A stretch of 38,522 nt of DNA. Source: Xenophilus sp. L33 (GTDB taxonomy: Bacteria; Pseudomonadota; Gammaproteobacteria; Burkholderiales; Burkholderiaceae_C). Position 1 is the stretch's first letter. The number at the start of each line of letters is the position of its first letter. The notes below the pieces were generated by a model. It saw nothing but the letters and a program-made list of their open reading frames with translations, was not told the origin of the DNA and did not search any database. Below, in pieces: positions 16,719 to 25,162 of the stretch. Location: NCBI RefSeq assembly GCF_009765735.1, contig NZ_LMUW01000197.1, positions 3,970 to 42,491 of the forward strand, given 5' to 3'. The position numbers and the translations under genes are program-made.

Positions 16719-17918
16719 ATGGCCGTCATCCCCCGCATCGTTGCCGCCGACATGGCCGGCAGCGGCTACCACCGCCCCGAGCCCAGCTACCGGGCCGAAC
16801 TCACCGAAGTCGGCCGCGGCACGCCGATGGGCGAGTTGATGCGCCGCTACTGGCATCCGGTCGGTCTCTCCAGCCACGCCACCGACACGCCGCGCGAGGT
16901 GCGCGTGCTGGGCGAGGACCTGGTGCTGTTCCGCGACAAGCGCGGCCGCCCGGGCCTGGTGCATGCGCGCTGCGCCCATCGCGGCACCTCGCTCTATTAC
17001 GGCCGGGTCGAGGAAGAGGGCATCCGCTGCTGCTACCACGGCTGGATGTTCGACGTGCAGGGCCACTGCCTCGACCAGCCCTGCGAGCCCGACGGCGGCC
17101 GCGCCCGCGGCAAGATCCGCCAGCCCTGGTATCCGGTGCAGGAGCAGTACGGGCTGATCTTCGCGTACATGGGGCCGCCCGAGCGCATGCCGGTCCTGCC
17201 GCGCTACGACTGCCTGGAGCGCATGGACGAGGGCGAATTCCTCGACGTCGACGACACCAGCATCGGCAGCGGCGGCCCGGCGATCTCGCCGTGCAACTGG
17301 TTGCAGCACTACGAGAACGTGGTCGACCCGTTCCATGTGCCGATCCTGCACGGCAGCTTCTCGGGCACGCAGTTCACGCCGACCATGAACATGATGCCGC
17401 AGGCGGTCTTCGAGCCGACCCCGCTCGGCGTCAAGGTGGTGTCGCACCGCGACCTGCCCGACGGCCGCAAGTTCCGCCGCGTGACCGAGGTCTGCCTGCC
17501 GACCTTGCGCGTGGTGCCCAACCCGCGCGTTGGCAAGTTCGGCCGGGTCGAGACCATCGGCTGGACCCTGCCGATCGACGACACCCACTACCGCATCTAC
17601 ACCGCCGGCCGCGTCACCGAGAAGGGCGTGATGCTGCCGCGCGGCAAGGACGCCGCCCAGCTCCAGCGCTGGGAAGACCTCACGCCCGAGGAGCGCCGTG
17701 CCCGCCCGAACGACTACGAGGCGCAGGTCGGCCAGGGACCGATCACCTTCCATTCGGAGGAGCACATGGCCACCAGCGACCGCGGCATCGCGATGCTGCG
17801 TCGCCTGCTCGAACGCGAGGTGAAGGCGGTGGCCGAAGGCCGAGACCCGGTCGGCACCAGCTTCGATCCCGAGGCCGAGCCGATCGTCTTCGAGGCGGGC
17901 CAGCACATCATCGAGTGA
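16719..17918 (+). CDS. Rieske non-heme iron aromatic ring oxygenase, alpha subunit
   Basis: The product is 399 residues. The Rieske [2Fe-2S] ligands are Cys85-x-His87 in 'ARCAHRGTSLYYG' and Cys104-x2-His107 in 'CCYHGWMFD'. The catalytic mononuclear iron motif is Asn200-x2-Asp203-x2-His206-x4-His211 in 'ENVVDPFHVPILHG', with Asp203 as the bridging aspartate. The architecture matches single-subunit phthalate-type or demethylase-type oxygenases. It needs a reductase, and none is encoded in the window, so electrons must come from a protein elsewhere. It is followed after 83 bp by an MFS transporter and controlled by the divergent MarR protein. Together they look like uptake and first attack on an aromatic acid, but the substrate is unknown. 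Confidence 0.92.
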   Translation: MAVIPRIVAADMAGSGYHRPEPSYRAELTEVGRGTPMGELMRRYWHPVGLSSHATDTPREVRVLGEDLVLFRDKRGRPGLVHARCAHRGTSLYYGRVEEEGIRCCYHGWMFDVQGHCLDQPCEPDGGRARGKIRQPWYPVQEQYGLIFAYMGPPERMPVLPRYDCLERMDEGEFLDVDDTSIGSGGPAISPCNWLQHYENVVDPFHVPILHGSFSGTQFTPTMNMMPQAVFEPTPLGVKVVSHRDLPDGRKFRRVTEVCLPTLRVVPNPRVGKFGRVETIGWTLPIDDTHYRIYTAGRVTEKGVMLPRGKDAAQLQRWEDLTPEERRARPNDYEAQVGQGPITFHSEEHMATSDRGIAMLRRLLEREVKAVAEGRDPVGTSFDPEAEPIVFEAGQHIIE

Positions 17919-17959
17919 CCCCCACGCGGCGACGAAGCGTCCCGGCCCGACACGGCCTG

Positions 17960-17976
17960 CGATCGGTTCCCGATCG
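17960..17976 (+). other. Intercistronic hairpin between oxygenase and transporter genes
   Basis: CGATCGG, loop TTC, CCGATCG is a perfect 7-bp stem in the 83-bp gap, 25 bases before the ribosome site of the MFS gene. There is no T-run, so an mRNA-stabilising stem is more likely than a terminator. Confidence 0.35.
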
Positions 17977-18001
17977 ACGAAGAACGAAGGAGACAGCCGA
18001 C

Positions 18002-19357
18002 ATGAGCGCCATCCATCCCGCCCGCGCCGCGAGCGACGTCGAGCCCGAGGCCACGACCCCGGTCGACGCCGTCGCCGACGCCGCCCATCGCGAAGCGGTG
18101 CTCGGCCGCTTCACCCGCCGCATCGCGCCCTACCTGGCGCTGCTCTACCTGTTCCTGTTCCTCGACCGGACCAACATCAGCTTCGCCGCCTTGCAGATGA
18201 ACAAGGCGCTGGGGCTGTCGGCGACCGCCTTCGGCCTGGCGGTCGGCATGTTCTCGCTCGGCTACTTCGTCTTCGAGATCCCGAGCACGCTGCTGCTGCG
18301 CCGCTTCGGCGCGCGCCGCTGGCTGGCCCGCATCATGGTGAGCTGGGGCGTGCTGTCGCTGGCGACCGCCTTCGTCTTCAGCAGCGGCAGCCTCTACGTG
18401 CTGCGCTTCCTGGTCGGGGCGGCCGAGGCCGGCTTCGTGCCGGGCATCCTCTACTACCTCACGCGCTGGATCCCGGCCGGCGACCGCGGCCGGGTGATCG
18501 GCGTCTTCATGCTCGGCGTGCCCATGGCCACGATCATCGGCTCGCCGGTCTCGGGCTTCCTGCTGGGACAGGACTGGCTGGGGCTGCAGGGCTGGCAGTG
18601 GCTGTTCATCGCGGAGTCGGTGCCGTCGATCCTGCTGGGCCTGTCGATCCTGTTCGTGCTGCCCGAGCAGCCCGCCGACGTCGACTGGCTGACGCCGGCC
18701 AACAAGCGCTGGCTGCAAGGCGAGCTGGGCCGCGAGCAGGCGCGGGCCGCGGCGCTCGGGCGCAGCAAGCTGTCCGAGGCGCTGACCTCGCCGGTGGTGC
18801 TGGTGCTGGGGCTGATCTACCTGGGCAACGGCGTCGGCCTCTTCGGCGGCGCTGCCTTCCTGCCGCTGATCATTCGCGAACTCGGCCTCAGCTACGCGGC
18901 CACCGGCTGGACCATGTCGTTCACCTATGTGCTGATGGCGGTCTGGATGATCCTCTGGACGCGCCACTCCGACCACACCGGCGAGCGCATCTGGCACGTG
19001 GCGGGCGCCAGCCTGCTGGGCGTCGGCTGCCTGGTCGCGGCGGCGATCACCGCCGGCTCGCCGGTCGTCGCGGCCTTCTGGCTGGGGCTGTCGGCGGTGC
19101 TGCTCAATCCGGCGACGCCGGCCTTCTGGAACCTGCCGCCCAAGTACCTGAGCGGCGCCGGCGCGGCCGCGGGCATCGCCTGGATCAGCTCGATCGGCGC
19201 GCTCGGCGCCTTCATCGGCCCGTTGCTGCTGGGTTTCGCCAAGGACCACTTCGGCGGCTTTTCGGGCGGCCTGCTGCTGATCGCGATCGGGCCGCTGCTG
19301 TCGGCGGTGTTGACCGTGGGCCTGAAGCGGCACCGGGCCTTCGCGCGGCCGGACTGA
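18002..19357 (+). CDS. MFS transporter, ACS (anion:cation symporter) type
   Basis: The product is 451 residues with 12 predicted membrane spans. 'YLALLYLFLFLDRTNISFAA' with 'LDRTN' in span 1 and 'FEIPSTLLLRRFGARRWLAR' after span 2 are typical of the ACS family, which takes up hexuronates, phthalates, tartrates and related organic acids. AAGGAG lies 9 bases before the ATG. It lies directly downstream of the Rieske oxygenase on the same strand, so it probably imports that enzyme's substrate (inference). Its stop is 1 bp from the stop of the convergent bacteriophytochrome gene, leaving no room for a bidirectional terminator. Confidence 0.9.
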   Translation: MSAIHPARAASDVEPEATTPVDAVADAAHREAVLGRFTRRIAPYLALLYLFLFLDRTNISFAALQMNKALGLSATAFGLAVGMFSLGYFVFEIPSTLLLRRFGARRWLARIMVSWGVLSLATAFVFSSGSLYVLRFLVGAAEAGFVPGILYYLTRWIPAGDRGRVIGVFMLGVPMATIIGSPVSGFLLGQDWLGLQGWQWLFIAESVPSILLGLSILFVLPEQPADVDWLTPANKRWLQGELGREQARAAALGRSKLSEALTSPVVLVLGLIYLGNGVGLFGGAAFLPLIIRELGLSYAATGWTMSFTYVLMAVWMILWTRHSDHTGERIWHVAGASLLGVGCLVAAAITAGSPVVAAFWLGLSAVLLNPATPAFWNLPPKYLSGAGAAAGIAWISSIGALGAFIGPLLLGFAKDHFGGFSGGLLLIAIGPLLSAVLTVGLKRHRAFARPD

Positions 19358-19358
19358 T

Positions 19359-21557
19359 TCAGCGCTGCGGCAGCCGCACCGAGAACACCACCTGCGGCGC
19401 CTCGTAGCGGTAGGCGACGGTGCCGCCGTGGCCCTCGACGACCGCCTCGGCGATGTGCAGCCCCAGCCCGAGGCCGCCGCGGTTGCGCGGATTCGGCCCC
19501 TGCGGGCGGCTGAAGGCGGCGAACAGGCTGGGCACCAGCTCGGGCGCGATCGGCGGCGCCGTGTTGCGCACCTCGAACAGCACCTCCGCGCCCTGCTGCG
19601 CCAGGGTGACGACCACCGCTTCGCCCGGTTCGCCGTGATGGCGCGCGTTGCTCACCAGGTTGCCGAAGACCTGCGCCATGCGGTCGGCGTCGGCGTTCAT
19701 CCAGAGCGACTCGGGCAGGTGCTGCTCCAGCTGCAGGCCCGGGTAGGCGGTGCGCGTCTCGTCGAGCATGTCATCGAGCACACGCGCCAGGTCGACCTGC
19801 GCGAACTGCAGCTGCAGGCCGCCGGCGGATTGCAGCAGCGAGGCGTCCAGCACCTGGCCGATCAGCCGCGACATGCGGCTGCTGGACGACTGGATGCGCT
19901 GGCCCATGCGCGTGCCCGCGGCGCTCGCGCCCAGCTCCAGCGCCTTGGCGGCCATCGCGATCGACTGCAGCGGATCGCGCAGGTCGTGGCCGAGCATCGC
20001 CAGCAGATGGGCGCGCGCACGGCTCACCTCGGCCAGGCGGGCGGCGCCGGCACGCATCAGTTCGTCGTGCAGCTGGCGGGCGAATTCCTGCTGCTCGGCG
20101 GTCCAGGGCGTGCTGGTGCCGCGCACGGTTTCCTTCCAGATGTCGAAGGAGCCGCGTGGCGTCAGTCGCGGGCCGAGCGGCCCGGTGGTGTAGACCTTCT
20201 CGGGCTTGCCGCCCCATTGCACGGTCTCGATCTGTTCCTTGCGCGCCAGCACCAGCCAGCCCGAGGCGGAGTCGTCGAAGCGCAGGGCCAAAAAGCCGAA
20301 GTAGGGCGCGCACTGCGCCGCCAGCTCGGTCGGCAGCTCGGCCGCGGCCTGGGTCGTGAAGATCGCGTCGCGGCCGGGCTCGCGCTGCGCCACCCACTGC
20401 ACGATGCGTGCGCCGGTCTCCGCCGGCAGGTCGCCGTGCACGTGCAGGCGGGCGTCCTGCGACACGATGACCGCTTCGGCCTCGAAGGCGACCGCCAGGT
20501 CGTCGGCCATCGACATCAGCGCCTGCGCCGGGTCCTCGGCATGCAGCATCGCCTCGACCAGCCGGCCGCGCAGCCCGGTGGTGGTCGCGGCCTGGGCGGC
20601 GCGCTGCCGCGCCAGCAGGGTCTGCACGTTGGCCGCCAGCACCTGCGCCAGCACGTCGCAGGCCATGCGCACCGAATAGGGCACCTGCAAGGCGCCGCGG
20701 TGGTGGCAGGCCAGCATGCCCCAGAGGCGGCCGTTGACCACCAGCGAGATGCTCATCGAGGCGCCCACGCCCATGTTGCGCAGGTATTCGATGTGGATCG
20801 GCGAGACCGCGCGCAGCACGCAGTGGCTCATGTCCAGCGGCGGCAGTTCGGCGCTGGCGGCGGTGACCGCCACCGGCGCGGCCGGCACGTCGGCGATCAG
20901 CCGCAGCGTGTTGATGACGTAGAGGCGCCGCGCCTGCGCCGGGATGTCGCCCGCCGGGTAGCGCCGGCCGACGAAGGGCTCCAGCGCCTCGTGCCGGTCC
21001 TCGGCCACCACCTCGCCGCTGTCGTCGTGGCGAAAGCGATAGCCCATCACCCGGTCGAAGCCGGTCAGCTGGCGCACCGCGACCACCGCCAGTTCGAGCA
21101 GCGCTTCGATCGAGCCCTGGCGCTTGAGCTTGTCCATCGCCCGATGGGCCTTGAGGGCGAAGTCGGCGACCTGGTCCATCGACGCCGGCCGAAGCTCGAA
21201 TTCCGCGATCGCGCCGCCGGCAGAGCGGTGCACGATCAGGTCGAAGGAACGACCGGCCAGCACGACGTCCGCGTTGCCGGTGTCACCCTCGGCGTTCGGC
21301 GTGCCGATGCCGAGCAGCTCGGCCAGCAGCTCGTGCACCTTCGGCTCGGCCTCGAAATGCGAAGGCTGCAAGGCCTCGCCGACCGCCGGCACCGTGTCGC
21401 CCAGCAGCTGCGCGGCATTGGCGCTGAGGTGGGTGACGCGGCCTTCGGCGTCGAAGGCGACCAGCGCGCCGTGCGCCTGCACCAGGCCGGGGATGTGGAT
21501 CGGTTCGCGGTCGCAGTTGTCCAGGGTGACCTGGGGCGGTGGGGCCTGCGTGCTCAT
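19359..21557 (-). CDS. bphP: Bacteriophytochrome sensor histidine kinase
   Basis: The product is 732 residues in the order PAS-GAF-PHY-HisKA-HATPase, a red/far-red light sensor. The biliverdin-attaching cysteine is Cys15 (VTLDNCDREPIHIPG). The GAF core has 'YPAGDIPAQARRLYVINTLR' (PAGDIP where most members have PASDIP) and 'SPIHIEYLRNMGVGASMSIS'. The PHY tongue carries 'PRGSFDIWKETVRG', and the phospho-accepting His524 is in 'LGHDLRDPLQSI'. The ATP lid glycines start at about residue 694 ('GGLGLGLHIAEAVVEGHGG'). There is no fused receiver. The ATG overlaps the heme oxygenase stop by 4 bp (21554-21557), so chromophore supply and apoprotein are coupled. The partner response regulator is not next to it. 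Confidence 0.95.
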   Translation of the reverse strand: MSTQAPPPQVTLDNCDREPIHIPGLVQAHGALVAFDAEGRVTHLSANAAQLLGDTVPAVGEALQPSHFEAEPKVHELLAELLGIGTPNAEGDTGNADVVLAGRSFDLIVHRSAGGAIAEFELRPASMDQVADFALKAHRAMDKLKRQGSIEALLELAVVAVRQLTGFDRVMGYRFRHDDSGEVVAEDRHEALEPFVGRRYPAGDIPAQARRLYVINTLRLIADVPAAPVAVTAASAELPPLDMSHCVLRAVSPIHIEYLRNMGVGASMSISLVVNGRLWGMLACHHRGALQVPYSVRMACDVLAQVLAANVQTLLARQRAAQAATTTGLRGRLVEAMLHAEDPAQALMSMADDLAVAFEAEAVIVSQDARLHVHGDLPAETGARIVQWVAQREPGRDAIFTTQAAAELPTELAAQCAPYFGFLALRFDDSASGWLVLARKEQIETVQWGGKPEKVYTTGPLGPRLTPRGSFDIWKETVRGTSTPWTAEQQEFARQLHDELMRAGAARLAEVSRARAHLLAMLGHDLRDPLQSIAMAAKALELGASAAGTRMGQRIQSSSSRMSRLIGQVLDASLLQSAGGLQLQFAQVDLARVLDDMLDETRTAYPGLQLEQHLPESLWMNADADRMAQVFGNLVSNARHHGEPGEAVVVTLAQQGAEVLFEVRNTAPPIAPELVPSLFAAFSRPQGPNPRNRGGLGLGLHIAEAVVEGHGGTVAYRYEAPQVVFSVRLPQR

Positions 21558-22135
21558 TCGGATGCCTTCGCGCGTTGCAGGTGCAGCAGCAGCTCGAAGG
21601 CGTCCACCGCGCCGGCGCAAGCCGACTCGATCGCAGCCGGCGTCGACACCTGATGCTCCAGCGTCGACAGGAAGGCGGTCCAGCGCGCGCCGGTGCCCGG
21701 CCCGGCGCCCTTCAGGTAGGCCAGCGAATGGGGCGCCAGCGGCTCGGCCAGCCGGCGGTACAGCACCTGGCCGCCCAGCTGCGAGCCTTCGATGACGTAG
21801 GCCACGCCCCAGCCGTAGGCGGGCGAAGCATCGGCGGCTTTCGATGGCGGCGGGGTGGGCTCCGCGGCCGTGGCGGCCGGGCCGTCCAGCAAGTGGTCGC
21901 ATTCGAGCAGGTCGCGCTGCAGCGCGGCCTGCTGCACGTCCAGCCGGTGCGTCTCGACCGGCAGCCGACGCAGCGCTTCGGTCCAGTCGAGCAGCAGGCG
22001 CAAGTGGTTGCGGTAGTCGGCCAGGGTCGGCTTCGGCTGGCCGAGCGGCACGCTGGCGTCGACCTCGGCATGCAGATCGGCGGTCGCGCGGCGCAGCGCG
22101 TCGCGGACCGGATGGAGAAGCGGGGGAGGATTCAA
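21554..22135 (-). CDS. bphO: Bacteriophytochrome-associated heme oxygenase (BphO)
   Basis: The product is 193 residues. 'RDALRRATADLHAEVDASVP' near the N-terminus carries the proximal heme-ligating histidine. 'YGWGVAYVIEGSQLGGQVLY' is the distal-helix region that packs on heme. The enzyme would cleave heme to biliverdin, the chromophore of the phytochrome encoded immediately downstream with a 4-bp overlap. The start codon is TTG at 22135. Upstream in the same frame there is no ATG or GTG before the stop at about 22220, and downstream there is no Met before the heme-ligand helix, so TTG is the only reasonable start. There is no clear ribosome site. Confidence 0.9.
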   Translation of the reverse strand: MNPPPLLHPVRDALRRATADLHAEVDASVPLGQPKPTLADYRNHLRLLLDWTEALRRLPVETHRLDVQQAALQRDLLECDHLLDGPAATAAEPTPPPSKAADASPAYGWGVAYVIEGSQLGGQVLYRRLAEPLAPHSLAYLKGAGPGTGARWTAFLSTLEHQVSTPAAIESACAGAVDAFELLLHLQRAKASE

Positions 22136-22221
22136 GTCGTGGGCGGGCGCCTGGATGCGCCGGACGATTCTCCAACAATTCCGCGGCGGCCCGGCCGTCT
22201 TGGAGTCGCCGGGGCCGCCCT

Positions 22222-22235
22222 ATGTCGTAGGACAT
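22222..22235. promoter_or_regulatory. Inverted repeat in the bphO upstream region
   Basis: ATGTC, GTAG, GACAT (perfect 5-bp arms) lies 86 bp before bphO and 65 bp before the divergent small gene at 22301. A CGTAGGA core inside it recurs at 32186-32192. It could be a dimeric regulator site. The regulator is unknown. Confidence 0.3.
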
Positions 22236-22300
22236 TCATGGCGACCAGGCGCAGCCTGAACCTACGTGCGCGAGCCCTGTGCGGTGTGTGAATCATTCTC

Positions 22301-22498
22301 ATGAACCGACGGCGTGACGAACTCGTTCAAAGGATCCAGGCGCTGTCGGCGGCGGAGGGCACGCGCCAGCCCAGCGCGCAGGACTGGCTGGCTCAGATGG
22401 ACCGCGGCGCGGAAGGCGCCGACGCACCGGAGCCGCAGGCCATGGCCGAGACGCCCGAGGAGGAGCCCTGGGCGCCCGACGGCCAGCCCGGCGATTGA
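22301..22498 (+). CDS. Small acidic hypothetical protein
   Basis: The product is 65 residues. A basic start (MNRRRDELVQRIQAL) leads into an acidic, Pro/Ala-rich tail ending 'PEEEPWAPDGQPGD'. It has no signal peptide and no membrane span. Codons are strongly G/C at third positions, as in neighbouring genes, which supports real coding. It is divergent from bphO, with 165 bp shared upstream, and is followed after 46 bp by a solute-binding lipoprotein gene. The ribosome site is weak. I do not recognise the family. Confidence 0.5.
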   Translation: MNRRRDELVQRIQALSAAEGTRQPSAQDWLAQMDRGAEGADAPEPQAMAETPEEEPWAPDGQPGD

Positions 22499-22544
22499 GG
22501 CAATCGAGGCCCTCGCGGCTTCCGGCGGCGCCGATACTCCGCCG

Positions 22545-23381
22545 ATGACCGCTTTCAAGCACCTTCACGAAACCCCGTCGCGGCGCCATGTCGCCATGGC
22601 GGCCGCCGCGCTGCTGCTCGGCGCCTGCACCGGCCTTCGCGCGACGCCGCCCACGGACAAGCGACTGGCCGACGTCCGCGCCGAGCTCGGCGGCAGCACC
22701 GCCACGCTGCGTGCCGCGATCAACCTCGGCAACCCGATCCTGGCGGGCCGCGATGCGGCCGGCGAGCCGAGCGGCGTCTCGGTGGACCTGGCGCGCGAGG
22801 CGGCCCGCCGCGTCGGCCTGCCGCTGCAGCTGGTGCCCTTCGACTCGGCCGGTGCTGTGGTCGAGGCGATCAAGGCGCGCAAGGTCGACATGGCCTTCGT
22901 CGCGATCGACCCGGTGCGCGCCGCCGATGCCGCCTACACCGCGCCCTACGTGGTGATCGAGGGCGCCTACCTGGTTCGCAACGCGTCGCCGCTGCAGCGC
23001 AACGACGAGGTCGACCGGCCCGGCACGCGGGTCGCCGTGGGCCGTGGCAGTGCCTACGACCTGTTCCTGACACGCGAGTTGAAGGCCGCGACGCTGGTGC
23101 GGGCGCCGACCTCGCCCGCGGTGACCGACCTGTTCCTGGCCCAGCACCTCGAGGTGGCGGCCGGCGTGCGCCAGCAACTGGAGGCCGACGCCGCGCGGGT
23201 CGGCGGCGTGCGCCTGCTGCCGGGCCGTTTCATGGTGATCGAGCAGGCGATGGCGGTGCCGGCCGGCAACCTGGCGGCGCAGGCCTGGCTGGCGGGCTTC
23301 GTCGAGGAGATGAAGGCTTCGGGCTTCGTGGCGGCTTCGCTGCAGCGCCACGGGATTGTGGGGGCGCAGGTCGCGCCTTAA
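22545..23381 (+). CDS. Amino-acid-type ABC transporter solute-binding lipoprotein
   Basis: The product is 278 residues. A lipobox (ALLLGAC) ends the signal region, which is preceded by a basic stretch (HETPSRRHVAM). The fold is that of family 3 periplasmic binding proteins: 'TLRAAINLGNPILAG', 'PSGVSVDLAREAARRVGLPL', 'KVDMAFVAIDPVRAADAAYT', 'YVVIEGAYLV' and 'GTRVAVGRGSAYDLFLTREL'. These usually bind amino acids or small organic compounds. No permease or ATPase gene is beside it, so it is an orphan that may serve a transporter encoded elsewhere. The start at 22545 is chosen because upstream frame content overlaps the 65-residue gene. Confidence 0.82.
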   Translation: MTAFKHLHETPSRRHVAMAAAALLLGACTGLRATPPTDKRLADVRAELGGSTATLRAAINLGNPILAGRDAAGEPSGVSVDLAREAARRVGLPLQLVPFDSAGAVVEAIKARKVDMAFVAIDPVRAADAAYTAPYVVIEGAYLVRNASPLQRNDEVDRPGTRVAVGRGSAYDLFLTRELKAATLVRAPTSPAVTDLFLAQHLEVAAGVRQQLEADAARVGGVRLLPGRFMVIEQAMAVPAGNLAAQAWLAGFVEEMKASGFVAASLQRHGIVGAQVAP

Positions 23382-23404
23382 AGCGGTGGACGGCCGCGCC
23401 GGGT

Positions 23405-23986
23405 CTACAGCAGAGCGGCCGCATTGCGCAGGCGCCGCGCCGTGGCGGCAAGCCCGTTGCGCGCGAGGATGTCTGCAAACTCGTCGGGAGTGAGTGGAGG
23501 TCGTCGGGACCGACCGCGCATTTCCTTGAAGGCCGTCAATGCGGTGATCTCGTCGAGATCGAGTTGAGCCAGAAGAAAGTCGTCCGGATGGATGGCGCTC
23601 AGACCGTGCCGGTCCAGGATGGACGCCGGGAAGTCCTTCATGTTGGCCGTTACGATGCAGTCCGCATGGCCCGCGATGGCTGCGGCAAGCACATGCACGT
23701 CGTCGGCGTCGGGAAGTCGCAGGCCGCCGATGAGCGGACGCCAGGCCGTCTCCGAGACTTCCCAGTCGGGAACGGCCTCGCGCATGTTGTCGCGACGGTA
23801 GTCGAGGCGACCCTTGAGCTCCGGGCGTGCCGTTTCGAGATTGCGCATCCACTCGTCCTCGATCGCGGTGGTCCACTTGGGTGCATAGAGACCAGCAACG
23901 GCCATGCTCAGCAGCGCGTCGGCGACGCACACGGGGTACAGCACGCAGGCATCGAGGACGGCTGTGTAGCGCGCGTGACCCGCCAT
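23405..23986 (-). CDS. PIN-domain toxin (VapC-like ribonuclease)
   Basis: The product is 193 residues. Acidic residues of a PIN active site are visible: 'TAVLDACVLYP' (Asp10), 'TTAIEDEWMRNLE', 'LPDADDVHVLAAAI' and 'CIVTANMKDFPA'. The C-terminal 'RRPPLTPDEFADILARNGL' is a tail I associate with PIN_3-type toxins. It would cleave RNA when free of its antitoxin. The ATG overlaps the antitoxin stop by one base (TGATG at 23984-23988), so the pair is translationally coupled in the antitoxin-first order. The frame extends upstream to 24121, but that part overlaps the antitoxin and is not used. Confidence 0.85.
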   Translation of the reverse strand: MAGHARYTAVLDACVLYPVCVADALLSMAVAGLYAPKWTTAIEDEWMRNLETARPELKGRLDYRRDNMREAVPDWEVSETAWRPLIGGLRLPDADDVHVLAAAIAGHADCIVTANMKDFPASILDRHGLSAIHPDDFLLAQLDLDEITALTAFKEMRGRSRRPPLTPDEFADILARNGLAATARRLRNAAALL

Positions 23987-24456
23987 CAGTAGTCGAGGCC
24001 CAGATCGTGCGCGTGGTCGGCGAGGCGCTGCAACGCGGCCTTCTGCTTCTCCACGGCCTTCGCGCGATAGGTCATCAGGTCGTCGAATCGGATCCGTCGA
24101 TGCGTGCCCACCATCCGGCAAGGCAAACGACCCGCCTCGATCTCACGAATCAGGAAGGGACGAGAGACGTTCAGGTAGTGGGCAGCCTCTACGGTCGTCA
24201 TCTCCCGTTCGCTGGAAATCACGGTGACCGCCCGACGCTCGCTGAGCGCCCCGAGGACCTCGCCGATGAGGCGCAGTGCCTTGGTGGGTACTTCAACCGG
24301 TGACTGGTCGCCGTCTTCGCTCGTCAGCAGGATGCTCGCGGCCCGCGAGCGATCCAGGAACTCGCCGATGCAGCGCTGCGCGGCGCGTGCCATCTCGACT
24401 TCCGCGGGGGTCATTTCCGGCGATTGCTGCCGCCGGGTGCGTTCGATTTCCGCCAT
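23986..24456 (-). CDS. Excisionase-type helix-turn-helix antitoxin
   Basis: The product is 156 residues. The central HTH_17-type motif is 'EMTTVEAAHYLNVSRPFLIR', followed by 'EIEAGRLPCRMVGTHRRIRF', the wing seen in excisionase-like DNA-binding domains. The C-terminal helix 'RAKAVEKQKAALQRLADHAH' would be expected to bind the PIN toxin. AAGGAGAAG precedes the ATG. It lies upstream of and overlaps the PIN toxin gene, so it is probably both antitoxin and autorepressor. The 134 bp upstream are visibly more A/T-rich than the surroundings (CTCAAATGAAATAG, TTTAATTCAC), consistent with a horizontally moving module with its own promoter. Confidence 0.8.
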   Translation of the reverse strand: MAEIERTRRQQSPEMTPAEVEMARAAQRCIGEFLDRSRAASILLTSEDGDQSPVEVPTKALRLIGEVLGALSERRAVTVISSEREMTTVEAAHYLNVSRPFLIREIEAGRLPCRMVGTHRRIRFDDLMTYRAKAVEKQKAALQRLADHAHDLGLDY

Positions 24457-24590
24457 GAATCTTCTCCTTCGGACTGCCGCGCGACGGCGGCCTTGCCGAG
24501 GAGAACTCTACCTCAAATGAAATAGATGCACGACTGTGCGTTTAATTCACTTATGTCGCATTGCCACGCGTCGCCGCACCACGCGCCGAG

Positions 24591-25121
24591 TCAATCCCAG
24601 CCCTGCGCCATGCCGTTCTCCACCAGCCGCTGATAGAACAACAGGTCCAGCTCCGGCGCCTTCAGGCCGAGGCCGGTGAGCACCGCATGCGCCTGTGCGC
24701 GATGGTGGGTCTGGTGGTTGAACCAGTGGGCCAGCGCCGGCGCCAGTGCCTGGCTCTGCATGTCCGGCGTGCTGACGCGGCGGTAGCTGAAGCGGCCGGC
24801 CAGCGCCGCGTCGTCGAGGCCGCGCACGTAGCCTTCGATGCGCAGGTCTTCCGCCTCGCGTGCCGCGTGCAATCCGTCGAGGTCCTCGTGCAGGATCGCA
24901 TCGAGCCGGTCGGGCGCCGGCCCGCTGCCGGTGAAGCGCTGCATCCAGATGCGGTCGGTGGCCAGCAGGTGGTTGAGCGTGCCCTGCAGCGAGCCGAAGA
25001 AGACGCCGCGATCGGCCACGTAGTCGGCCTCGGGCAGCACCTCGACGCTCGTGTAAAGACGCGCGTTGGCCCACTTGTTGTAGCCCGCGAACATGCGGTA
25101 GTGTGTTTGTTGCGGGGTCAT
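24591..25121 (-). CDS. DinB-family metal-dependent protein
   Basis: The product is 176 residues. 'YNKWANARLYTSVEVLP' and 'GSLQGTLNHLLATDRIWMQR' carry the first metal-ligand histidine. 'ALAHWFNHQTHHRAQAHAVL' carries the second and third, as in DinB/YfiT four-helix-bundle proteins. Family members are thiol-dependent transferases or damage-inducible proteins, and the reaction here is unknown. The ATG at 25121 is preferred over the longer frame to 25157, which overlaps the start region of the divergent citrate synthase-type gene (41 bp between starts). Confidence 0.85.
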   Translation of the reverse strand: MTPQQTHYRMFAGYNKWANARLYTSVEVLPEADYVADRGVFFGSLQGTLNHLLATDRIWMQRFTGSGPAPDRLDAILHEDLDGLHAAREAEDLRIEGYVRGLDDAALAGRFSYRRVSTPDMQSQALAPALAHWFNHQTHHRAQAHAVLTGLGLKAPELDLLFYQRLVENGMAQGWD

Positions 25122-25162
25122 GCGGTCGATTCTTCCGGCCCGCCTTTGCAGGGTCAATCTTG

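Noticed and set aside
19428..21653. 741-residue plus-strand open frame
   Set aside because: It is antisense to bphP, whose domains and active-site residues are all in order. The shadow has no recognisable domain.
23987..24121. Longer start for the PIN toxin
   Set aside because: It overlaps the antitoxin coding region, and the extra residues are shadow-like. TGATG coupling at 23984-23988 is a better fit.
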